Of a stretch of DNA of 37,889 bases, positions 1 to 9,249 are shown piece after piece. The stretch is taken from assembly GCA_905250885.1 (NCBI GenBank), contig CAJNOQ010000992.1:1-37889 (forward strand), given 5' to 3'. The stretch's first letter is position 1; the number at the start of each line of letters is the position of its first letter. This stretch comes from Didymodactylos carnosus. Taxonomy: Eukaryota > Rotifera > Eurotatoria > Philodinida > Philodinidae. The translations under genes were made by a program, and so were the position numbers. Below the pieces are notes generated by a model that did no database searches, was not told the origin of the DNA, and saw only the letters and a list, made by a program, of their open reading frames with translations.

Positions 1-696
1 AGAATTCCACTTTAGGTCCTCGATGCTGCGAAGGTTCTGTTATTGTTGTGTGCTTGTCATCTATTTTTAGCAAACGGAAGTTTTCCTCTGTACTTCCTTT
101 TTTGATTGTGCTATTTTTCAGTTTAAAAATAGTTCAGTTTAAACTAGAGAACCTCAGCCCGAGAGTGTATATATACATTTATATCACGTGAATAAGCACG
201 TGAAGCAATCTATCGTTTCTAACATTTTTCTTCAAATGAAGAAACATGCTTCCTTTATAAACGTATATATTTTTTTTCTCTCATTTTAAACAAAACCTGG
301 TTTAAAGACGAGACAAAAACCAGTGTCTGTTATGTAAGGCACTGTATTTCTTAAAGTAAACTACTTTTATACTCGAACTTTTTTGCAGTTTATATCTGCT
401 TTTGGAACCTTTTTATAGTAGAAATAAATCAGTAAAATAACCAGACAAAATAATTACAGAGTAAGTACAATTTTTCTTCATTCACTTTGGGTATCAAAAC
501 TGGGTCTTCTTTGTTATGAATGCAGCAAATATAGGGTTTTTCTCAGTGTATAGATTCAGTTAATGTTTGCTGTGTAAAGATCTCAAAATAAAACTGCACA
601 GAAGTGAGAAATGCATGAAAGGTTGATGTTATAATGATTGTGAGTATCCTCGGTGTAAGATCGCTTTGCTGTTAGTGACTCTAAGGATGTAGCGAT
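1..696. other. non-coding AT-rich DNA, no gene seen
   Basis: No open frame of useful length and no recognisable RNA gene. The sequence is AT-rich with short homopolymer runs. It lies at the window edge, so an element or gene extending from the left cannot be excluded. Confidence 0.5.
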
Positions 697-791
697 GATC
701 AGTTCGATTCTGTTTGACGCACGGAGGATTGGGGCTGAGCCATTCCGCCTCATTCACAGAATATTGGATTGGTTCTAATAACGAACTGATC
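697..791. repeat. imperfect inverted repeat, about 95 bp
   Basis: The outer ten bases GATCAGTTCG (697-706) return as the exact reverse complement CGAACTGATC (782-791). Inside, ATTCTGT plus a CGGA..ATTGG..CT block on the left pairs with the corresponding block on the right, with an extra piece of about 25 bases in the right arm. It has no coding capacity. It is probably a small palindromic transposable element remnant. Confidence 0.5.
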
Positions 792-1106
792 CTAGCAATA
801 ATATCCACGGATATACATTCTCTTAAAGTCCAAGCGCGAATGTTTTCTTCACATATGGCAAACGTTACCTTACGGTAAAACTCACAGGCGAACTAACCGC
901 TATAAAACATCTAACCGCTCTCACTTTTATTCTGAGATCAAATGCCAGTTATATGGCAAATCATAATTGAGAAATACATGAGAAAAAACTATTAATATGG
1001 TTCTTATGATAAGTAGAACGGATTTAGACAAAGAGAGGACGTGTTAATAAAACGATTACAAGTTTTGATCTCAACTTCAAAGTGAGTCTGAGGTGAATGA
1101 TTGACC

Positions 1107-1159
1107 CTGATTGCATTATATTCCCGAAGAGAAAACCGAGTAAAATATGATGAAATCAG
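1107..1159. repeat. hairpin, copy 1 of a dispersed pair
   Basis: The stem is formed by CTGATT, then CATTATATT, then cccg against cgag, AATATGATG and AATCAG. The nine-base core pairs fully, with one T-G wobble. A second copy with the same layout lies at 1472-1528. The two copies differ at stem positions where both partners changed. Function unknown. Confidence 0.5.
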
Positions 1160-1471
1160 CGTCTAAGCTATCTTAAGAAACATTCCTTTTAAGAGACCCT
1201 TTTATGTCAAAAGTTGTTTTTCATTCTTTTTATGACATATGTGGACTTAGTTAATCTGCGAAAGAGATGTGTCTCAAAAGAAGACTTGTCCAAAAATCCG
1301 ATAGTGTAACACTGTAACTAGCGAAAATGAGACCTATTTAGATAAGGGAATAGAGAGCTGAATTTGCTGTGTACATATTCCGAATTTACTACCTGACTCT
1401 CTAATTCATACTTATTTTTCCTTTTCAGATAGAGATTATAACATGACAAAAGCATTGTTTGCTCGACTAAC

Positions 1472-1528
1472 GCATTATTGCACTATGTTCTCGAAGAAAA
1501 GTCCGAGTAAAACATAGTGGAATCAATC
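1472..1528. repeat. hairpin, copy 2 of a dispersed pair
   Basis: CACTATGTT-CTCG (1481-1493) pairs perfectly with CGAG-taa-AACATAGTG (ending 1519), apart from the three-base bulge. A weaker outer stem lies beyond it. It is a direct repeat of the hairpin at 1107-1159 and conserves the loop region (gaagaaaa..ccgagtaaaa). Confidence 0.5.
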
Positions 1529-1570
1529 GTAGATAATAAAACGGTGACTGGATTAGCAATTTAAATTAGC

Positions 1571-1680
1571 AGTATACGACGGAAAACGACCGTATATGAC
1601 GTTTTACGACGTCGTAATCCTTCTCCACGGTGGACGCCATCGTATTTCGTCGTAAACAATGTCGTATTTTGACGTATACT
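1571..1680. repeat. short inverted-repeat element rich in ACGAC/GTCGT
   Basis: AGTATACG at 1571-1578 is the exact reverse complement of CGTATACT at 1673-1680. The arms continue as imperfect complements, with many ACGAC, TACGAC and GTCGTA units between them. The minus-strand open frame over this stretch is a by-product of the repeat. It looks like a MITE-like palindrome of about 110 bp. Confidence 0.45.
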
Positions 1681-2436
1681 ACAATATCCATCATCGTAAA
1701 CTGCAACTGTTTACGTAGTGTGACTTTCTTTCTTGTGAAGATTACTATGTATGAAGTAACTAACTGCATGGCTAGCGGATAGTTGTTAGTTGAATCGTCG
1801 CGTGGTCAAGCAATACTTTTCTCTTTAGAAGATCCTTCTAGATATTAGTAAATCCATCCTTTTTTCGATGTTCTGAAAAATAAATATTTTAACCGTTCTC
1901 TTGTCGGTATTTTTAGAAATATATAAAAAACCGTTGTCTTTTCGATGCCGTTCTCTAATAAATGAAAAAGTTTCAAAAATAATTTTCCATTCGATGATAA
2001 TTCCGTCTTCTTTTCATATTTTATCCCTTTTTTTCTATACTTATTAATTAAATTTTGAGAGTGCTTTTAATTTGAAATCGAGAATTTTTGCTTTTCACAC
2101 ACTTTGCACACTTTACAATTTACAAAAATATTCAGAACAATCATACCTTACTCGTTATCATCTTTTACATTACAATCATTATCTAACACAACTATCCTTG
2201 GTAAGCAAACGTCTTGAACGACATAAATAACTAACTTTTATATAATATACCATCCTGGTTCCTTTCAGTTTTGATACGAGAAAAATATAGATTTGTCGAC
2301 ATGATAGAACTCGTAGACGAAATAGGACAAAGATATTGTGTTTCAAGTTAATGCTCCATTTTCATACTCTTATACGATTCAGTAATATCGCTTTCAGATC
2401 ATTTTGAAAATGGATGCGCATTCAGCAACGGTTTCA
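1681..2436. other. non-coding AT-rich DNA, no gene seen
   Basis: No open frame, RNA gene or clear repeat was recognised here. Confidence 0.4.
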
Positions 2437-3025
2437 AGAAATAACTCACGAGGGAACCTTCCTAGATGTCAAATTCCGTTTTCAATGATCTTATGCCAGT
2501 TGATAGAGGAAAGTGTTCTAGTTAAACTTTAAAAGAATCTGTACCCATGGTACTTATTGTTCTAATACTCGATTAACATCATAATCAGCGTTTCAGCCTC
2601 TCTAGAAAATAATCTATTGAATTTTCCTTATTTTTAAAGAAAACCATGTTTTCCTAATAATTCATGTTTCTTTTGTTATGGTTAATTATATGTGGTCCTG
2701 TTAATGTTTCCTAATGGACGAACTATCTTCTCTCTCCTCACTCTTTACAATTTGTTTAATTTGTTTGTTTCGGTGATGTCATTGATTCTCTATGTAAATA
2801 ACAGTTATTCCATCAAAGTAATGGTTTGTTAAGATGGTTGGCCAATCATTTTTGTGCCTGTTTTTCCAGCGAAACAAAAAAAGCCACTCTTTACTCTTCA
2901 AAGAAGTACCATGTGCACAAATCCTTTTAGGGTTTTAACTAGAACACTGTCCTCTATCAACTGGCATTAGATCATTGAAAACGGAGTTTGACACCTGAAA
3001 AGGTTCCCTCGTCAGTCTATTTCTC
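2437..3025. mobile_element. non-autonomous element with long terminal inverted repeats
   Basis: The left arm (about 2437-2553) and right arm (about 2908-3025) are inverted copies of each other over roughly 110 bases. The match includes the ends (acgagggaacctt against aggttccctcgt) and an inner block around ccgttttcaatgatct..atgccagttgatagagga. Mismatches are scattered and there are a few small indels, so the copy is not recent. The interior is AT-rich and encodes nothing. No target-site duplication could be fixed because the complementarity fades gradually into the flanks. It is probably a MITE or foldback DNA transposon. Confidence 0.65.
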
Positions 3026-3047
3026 TCCCTACAGTAGGCAATCATTT

Positions 3048-3142
3048 TCAATTAGAAAGTGATGCGAAATAATAAACGGTATCTAAAATGTAAGAAAAGA
3101 ACAAATTCTCTGTTTCACATTGAAATCACTTTCTAAATCTAA
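3048..3142. repeat. short inverted repeat
   Basis: ttagaaagtgat near 3052 and its complement atcactttctaa near 3125 are about 70 bases apart, with further partial matches outside. It sits between two larger inverted-repeat elements and may be a fragment of either. Confidence 0.35.
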
Positions 3143-3183
3143 TTAATATAATTAATAGCATAGAAAAAAAGTGATCTCACTCA

Positions 3184-3571
3184 TTAAGGGTACCCCCTCC
3201 CTCCTTTTTGACAAATCAGGCAAAAATAGTGAAAAAAACTAACTTTTTTTTGCATGACTTTCAGCATATTCGCATATCTCGCGAAGGAAAGTATATTTTC
3301 GAAAAGAAAAAAAATGAAGCTGAGATAGGGTGTAAAACACCTCGACTGGACCATTTTTTCGAGAGGTCGTAATGCGACCTGATGAAAACTAGAGTTTTAC
3401 AGAAACTCCACAGAAGAACATGAACAAGAAACAGTCAAAAAAATCTTGGCAAAAATACATGGATTTTCTTTTTCGTTGTTCTATCTCTGGTATAAATTTC
3501 ACTTCGATCAGGCAGCGGCTTCCCCGATTTTCAAGAGAGTCAAAAAAGAGGGAGAGGGGGGGTTCTCTTAA
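3184..3571. mobile_element. MITE with TTAA target-site duplication
   Basis: A 380-bp non-coding segment is bounded by TTAA at 3184-3187 and 3568-3571. Next to each TTAA lie inverted termini: GGGTACCCCCTCCCTCC then TTTTTGAC on the left, and the reverse complement of GAGAACCCCCCCTCTCCC then TCTTTTTTGAC on the right. TTAA duplication is typical of piggyBac-class elements. The termini are C-rich within an AT-rich background. The interior contains short hairpins (for example ggtcgtaatgcgacc near 3365) and no open frame, so it would depend on a transposase encoded elsewhere. Confidence 0.6.
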
Positions 3572-4096
3572 GTCACGATTTTTCTGATTTCTAGAAAATT
3601 ATACGCATTTTAGTGACGTTTCAATAGTAGAAACATCTTGGTATGTGTCTGAAAAAATATAACAGAAAACGAAATCACATGTTGTTCTTATTTAGGCACA
3701 AAAACTTTCTTGCTAAAAACGAAAAAATACATGGATTAACCGCATCTTTTCCATATGATCACATATCAGTCATCGACTGGTATGTGACAGAATGAAATTT
3801 TAAAAAGAGATCTGTTGCGCTGGAGCGTGATTGAATTTTCGGATTCATTACATTCGATAACAATGGTGTTTTGTAGCTTCACACTATTATCAAAAATTTT
3901 GAAGAAAATATTTTTAATATGAAAACTTATCCTGCGGTAAATTTTTCAGGCGGAGTATGTTTGCACGTTTCCATAGTATATATGGCAGAAAAACTACAGT
4001 TTTCAACAACGCATATGTGAGGAGATTGTGTGCAGATGCTTCATTTCTCAGTTGACAAAGTTTATTTGCCATCCTGATTTATGATGACTTTTGTTT
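3572..4096. other. non-coding DNA between elements
   Basis: No gene or clear repeat was recognised. The stretch lies between the TTAA-flanked MITE and the large composite inverted repeat, and may contain older repeat debris. Confidence 0.35.
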
Positions 4097-6392
4097 AAAG
4101 GACCCTGTCGGATTTCAAAAGTATATCGAACCAGAAAGTTATATATCAGATTTTGTAGAGCTTCTCACGACGGATCTAAATCTGTATTGGGTTTGGGTTA
4201 ATACCTTCTGGTTACCGAGATCTGGGTGTCGTCATGTTTTTGGTCTTTAATCGGTATTGATGTACGAGCAAGAGTCGAGATTCGGTAATGTAGTACAATG
4301 AGATGTTGTCTTACCCATATTCTTGTAAAGCAATGAAAACTGTATAAACTAGTTCGGTAATGAGCAATAGAGACTAGTTCTCCTAGGAAAAATGGGTCAT
4401 TTATGAAAAAAAATCGGGCATACCCATATTACATGTGCGCAGTAAAACAAGGTATATTTTGGATTTGAACTTGTTTTTTTCTGGTCTGATTTACTTATCA
4501 AACATTTTCTTCATGAGTATTTAAGAATTCAAAGGACCCTGTCGGATTTCAAAAGTATGTCGAACCAGAAAGTTATATATCAGATTTTGTAGAGCTTCTC
4601 ACGACGGATCTAAATCTGTATTGGGTTTGGGTTAATACCTTCTGGTTACCGAGATCTGGGTGTCGTCATGTTTTTGGTCTTTAATCGGTATTGATGTACG
4701 AGCAAGAGTCGAGATTCGGTAATGTAGTACAATGAGATGTTGTCTTACCCATATTCTTATAAAGCAATGAAAACTGCATAACGCTTTTTTGCCGGAACAT
4801 TTTAATTAATTTTTAAGTATTTAAGTTTTTTAATTATTTAATTTTGTAATTTTCACAGCCTTTGTAGTCGTTGGTAAATCGACTACAGCTGGGTGAAAAA
4901 GTGTTATAGACAGTCGGCAGATATCTTAGTTTGCTCAGAATTCTTTGCTCTATAAGCTATATGGTTCGCAAAGTTTCTGGCCGAAAACCATAGATCAAAG
5001 ACTTGGTTTTCTAACCTTCGGGTTTTTCAGAAACCCTATTATCAAGTTTTCTCATAAAATGACGAAAATCAAAAACAAAACAGTTTTCTGATTATGAAAC
5101 ACTGTACTGCATATATAACACCAAATTTTGTTCGTAGATTGCGAATATGTCGTTAAAACTGTTTGATAAGTAAATCAGACCAGAAAACACCAAGTTCAAG
5201 TCCAAAATATACCCTATTTTGGTATACTCTTTTCCAGTAAAGATTTTTTTTTCCATAGACGCAGATGGATTCAGACCTCCACATGAATGTGGCAGATAGA
5301 GTGAAAAACCGATTTTTTGCAGAAAGCTAAGGCTTGTGTATTTTCAAAATCTTCCTGTTCTGGTTATTTCAGTATTAACGTGAGGTATTGAGCACGAAGT
5401 TCAACCCAATACGAAACGAAGAAAAATTTGCGGACTAATTTCTGATGATGTATGAAACTCAGTAGGAAAAAGAATATAGATTAATCACGTTTTAATGAAG
5501 AAGAAAAACTTTTTTTTCTGACTGATTTTTCATGAAGAAGGAAATAAACTGGTGAAAAAACCGACAAAAACTGGTGTTAACTGGCCGGTTGAAAAGTTCA
5601 ACCGAACCGGTAACCGGTCCCTAGTCCGATTCCAACTCTGCTGCATATATAACACTCAAACGCTTTAATGACTGATCTCACTTTTTGGCTGCGCTCAATT
5701 GACTAGTCCATATTTTGACCAGCTCAGTTTGTAGAGAATTTCACGGGCTATCCAATAGTGTTCTTTTGTTATAGTTCAGTTTTTCAGTTAAGACAGAAAA
5801 TACTTCTAAAAGAGTATTCTGCAGCTGTTTTCCGTAGTCCAACGCGTTTTTTGCATGCCTTTGGTGACTGGTTCCACTAGTCAAGATATTGACCATATGT
5901 ATAATACTCCATCCGACTCAATTTTGTTCGTGGATTGTGAATATGACGTTAAAACCGTTTGATAAGTAAATCAGACCAGAAAAAAACAAGTTCAAATCCA
6001 AAATATACCTTGTTTTACTGCGCACATGTAATATGGGTATGCCCGATTTTTTTTCATAAATGACCCATTTTTCCTAGGAGAACTAGTCTCTATTGCTCAT
6101 TACCGAACTAGTTTATACAGTTTTCATTGCTTTACAAGAATATGGGTAAGACAACATCTCATTGTACTACATTACCGAATCTCGACTCTTGCTCGTACAT
6201 CAATACCGATTAAAGACCAAAAACATGACGACACCCAGATCTCGGTAACCAGAAGGTATTAACCCAAACCCAATACAGATTTAGATCCGTCGTGAGAAGC
6301 TCTACAAAATCTGATATATAACTTTCTGGTTCGACATACTTTTGAAATCCGACAGGGTCCTTTGAATTCTTAAATACTCATGAAGAAAAATC
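4097..6392. mobile_element. composite foldback element with duplicated arms
   Basis: Unit A (4097 to about 4500) begins AAAGGACCCTGTCGG. Unit B (4531-4779) is a direct copy of its first 249 bases. Unit C (about 5950-6363) is a near-perfect reverse complement of the whole of A. A shorter related block, in the orientation of C, lies at about 5126-5215 and matches 5925-6015. B and C share the same outer flank (cttcatgagtatttaagaattc, at 4510-4530 and, inverted, 6364-6385), while A has a different flank. A has gtatatcgaa where B and C have gtatgtcgaa. There is no coding capacity. The interior holds a strong hairpin, CGGTTGAA-aag-TTCAACCG, at 5586-5604. The high arm identity implies recent duplication or gene conversion. 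Confidence 0.7.
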
Positions 6393-7738
6393 TGAATTTT
6401 GTTAAAGTCAATTCGTTATAATTAAAACAAGTAATTATCGAGTATAGACTAAGTAAAACTCATAAAAATTAGCCATAGTATTATTTTTTATCTCGTTAAA
6501 ATTGCTCTTTTAGAAGATCTTTGCATTTGTTTTTATTATATCAATAAGTAAATCAACAAGCATTGTTTTTTTCCATGTTTTTATATTTCCTTATCAACTA
6601 ACTGAATCGAAATTAATTTGGTTTTCTTCACACAATCCATTTGAAAAGACGTCGAGACAGTATACTGTCTCTTCATCTTGTAAGATGAAGATATTTTAAA
6701 AGTCGAAATTGTTCCATGGAGAAAAATAGCGTCACAGACATTCAACTTTTTTTCAGTTTTCTTTGCTGAGAACGAAAAAAAGCTGGGACAATATTAGAAA
6801 GAATCTTGATATTAGTTATACACACAATTCTCACAATAGTTCTTGGTGTATCTCACTTCAGATTATGAACAAATTCTACAATTAATGTCTCAAGTACCAC
6901 AAGATGTACAAGCTAAGATATCAACTTTTCTCGAAAAAGAATCGAATTTTATTCTTGACTGAACTTCCTGACTGTTTTATTCCTTCTTCATGAATCTATT
7001 TGTATGTACAACTCACGACTATTTCTGAACAGGTTAAATTATTTTAAAAAGCACTCTGTTTGATCTTAACTAAGAGAATGCTATCGATCATATATCGTGA
7101 CTAAACTTCAACTCAAGTATACAAAGTTGAATTATATCTCTAGATTTATAAATGTAAAATTGTTAGCCTTCAGTTTTAGATTGAAAATCGCCGTAATGAC
7201 GATAGCCTTAACGACATTGTATTGATCACAAGTGAAAGGATGTAGAGAAAATTACCTAGCTCTTGTAAACTTTGAGAAGATTTTGTTCACTGAACGATTG
7301 TTTTTATTAAGAAAGATTCGTTGAATTCAGATCTATTTCTTCTTCTATTCAATATGTTAGTGTAGATTACTAGCAGGAGCGATTGTATAATATAGTGAGC
7401 AGAAATGTGATGACGTTGTTGACGAAAAAAACGTTATTTAATATTAATTTGATTCGACAATAAAGAATCTAGTGTATATTGATCCTATGATGAAAACTTA
7501 GAAAACACAAGAAGTATCCCATGGACTTCGAGGCGATAGATTTCTAAATTATATAACTGATAGAAACATCACCAATGGTTGTTATGTTACTCCATACTTG
7601 TTTGAGTTAAAAACTGTCTTTTCGTTTTAAATGATAGAATCATTTTTAGTTGTTTTTTGTGTAGTGTTCGAATTTTGAATGTCAATTTTAATAGTAATTC
7701 ATGCTTAAAATAGGGCACGTTTGTTCAGTACCATTTTG
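6393..7738. other. non-coding AT-rich DNA upstream of the 88-residue gene
   Basis: No exon, RNA gene or strong repeat was recognised. An AG acceptor-like site (ttgttcag, ending 7728) precedes the next start codon by ten bases, so part of this stretch may be a 5' UTR intron or outron. Confidence 0.4.
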
Positions 7739-8005
7739 ATGGGAAGTATATGTGCGACGAATAAAACACCCGCTTATTTAGATAAAACTAGTTTAATTGA
7801 ACTTCAAAAACATGTCGATGAATTAAATGAAAAACGTGTTAACATTTTAAAATGGATGGAAGATAATCTTGACAAAAAGGGAACAGTAAACGAATATAAA
7901 AATTTTAATGTAAAAACCTTAAAGGAGGAACAACAACGGTCAAACTGGCTTGAAGCATGGGAAAGAGAAAAAGAATTAGTAGCACATCCATCATTAGTTA
8001 GTTGA
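7739..8005 (+). CDS. small unrecognised protein, 88 aa
   Basis: I do not recognise this protein. The first ATG (7739) gives 88 residues starting MGSICATNKT. The middle is charged and probably helical (around residues 18-50, rich in Leu, Glu, Lys and Asn, with LQKHVDELNEKR). The end is Trp- and Glu-rich (SNWLEAWEREKEL). Gly2 and Cys5 could be lipidated, but residue 6 is Ala where the N-myristoylation consensus prefers Ser or Thr. There is no signal peptide or membrane segment. Support for a real gene: native-looking codon use, a splice-acceptor-like ttgttcag ten bases before the ATG, and a polyadenylation signal AATAAA at 8031, 25 bases after the stop. The open frame extends slightly upstream without an ATG, so an upstream coding exon is possible. 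Confidence 0.55.
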   Translation: MGSICATNKTPAYLDKTSLIELQKHVDELNEKRVNILKWMEDNLDKKGTVNEYKNFNVKTLKEEQQRSNWLEAWEREKELVAHPSLVS

Positions 8006-8030
8006 TATTTTGTTTGTTGTAATACAATTC

Positions 8031-8036
8031 AATAAA
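8031..8036 (+). promoter_or_regulatory. polyadenylation signal
   Basis: Canonical AATAAA 25 bases after the stop of the 88-residue gene, in a suitable position for its 3' end. Confidence 0.5.
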
Positions 8037-8391
8037 GACAATAACAATCGGATGCAGACAACAATCATTAATTTTTATTTAACAGCAAAAACCGAAGCTT
8101 TCGATTACGATCTGTAACCAACATCATCATAGTAGTATTCAATATATGTTTATCAGAACAAAAACAACAAAAAAGTGAGTGAATAGTGAAAAGAGAAAAA
8201 TGAAAACGACAAACGAGTGAGTGTCTATATAGTTGTCTGTTTTTTATTGTAAACTATAGCTGGTGATGGTTACAAATCGTAATCGAAAACTTTGGTTTTT
8301 CCTATTAAAGAAAAATCAGTGGATTATTGTTTGCATACGATTGTGATTATCTTTATTGATATTTTGTATATAGATAGCACAAAACAAGAAA

Positions 8392-8687
8392 GCCTCTACT
8401 GAGTCTATTTAAGATTGATCGTTGCGACTCGAAAGTACATTGTATAACGTTAATCGATCAAAACTTGAGACTAGTTTGTAATGAAAATGTGGAAACATTT
8501 TGGGATCTGGCAGAGGTTGGAAAACATTACGGTATAAATGTTCTTAGTTTATTGCCATACAATTATTTCTTGTAATTCGTTCTTTCCTTTTTCAGACGAA
8601 ATTAAACGTATTTTAGATAAGGAAGTCGAACGGGAACCAAGGCAGAAGTTACAGTGGAAGACAACGAGTTCACTGCTGACTCTATAA
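8392..8687 (+). CDS. two-exon coding fragment, unrecognised, start not found
   Basis: An open frame runs from after a stop near 8380 to 8531 and ends TAC-G before a GTATAA donor. A 64-nt intron (8532-8595) ends in ctttttcag. The frame then continues 8596-8687 to a TAA. The joined peptide includes IDRCDSKVHCITLIDQNL, NVETFWDLAEVGKHYDEIK and ILDKEVEREP, which look like real protein sequence. The intron size and signals match those of proven genes in this window. No start codon or earlier exon was identified, and I do not recognise the family. It could be the 3' part of a small gene, an unusual exon chain, or a pseudogene remnant. Confidence 0.3.
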
Positions 8688-9249
8688 TAGATCTCAGCAT
8701 TTGAACATCAGAATGTCTCTTGGTCTAATTCAATTAATGGAAATTATATGCATCGATCTGAAACAAAAAAGTTAACTAGAACCGAAGCACACCTATTCGA
8801 AGGTCATTAATTCCTTATTTTAATAGAACCCTTCTACATTCTAACTATTAATTAATCAGACTTTTCAAATTTGATTTCTTAAGTGTTCTTTTAAGAAGGT
8901 AAATGGAATTTGCTATGACATTCAATATGCTGCTAAGTGAACCAGTTCACACGGTTTCGAAAAGAACTGGCAAGACGTAGAATAGTAAACACAATAAACA
9001 TACTATATATCTGAATTGCCTGTAAGATTGATCAAGTAGGAGCAGATTAATACAGAAACAAAAGTTTTAAAGCAAAAAACATGAGTGTGCAAGCTAATGC
9101 ATATAGCCCATGATATTGCCACATATACTTCAGCGTTTAGACAGAAATCAGGATAGAAAAGAAACACATAGTTTATTATTCTTTGTAATTCAAAAAAACC
9201 ATGACAAAAGTAATCAACAACAAAACAATAAACACGAAAACAAAACCTA
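8688..9249. other. intergenic, between the fragment and the 3' end of NOP2
   Basis: The minus-strand open frame here (9003-9272) overlaps the last NOP2 exon in another frame and reads as AT-rich noise. The 3' UTR of NOP2 probably lies in the right part. Nothing else is recognised. Confidence 0.4.

Noticed and set aside
720..790. tRNA-like GTTCGATTC near 702-710
   Set aside because: No matching acceptor, D-arm or anticodon stem; the bases are explained by the inverted repeat at 697-791.
1566..1769. Minus-strand open frame of 67 codons
   Set aside because: It is produced by the ACGAC-rich inverted repeat and has no protein-like features.
3379..3406. CTGATGA...GAAAC resembling a hammerhead core on the plus strand inside the TTAA element
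   Set aside because: The helix II region (aaact-aga-gtttt) leaves unpaired bases before GAAA, and neither a helix III partner nor a suitably placed cleavage triplet gives a consistent fold.
5442..5458. CTGATGA-TGTAT-GAAAC, another hammerhead-like string
   Set aside because: Only five bases separate the two boxes, so helix II cannot form.
1..7700. Integrated virus or retroelement coding region
   Set aside because: No reverse transcriptase, integrase, capsid or polymerase-like frame on either strand; only non-coding repeats.
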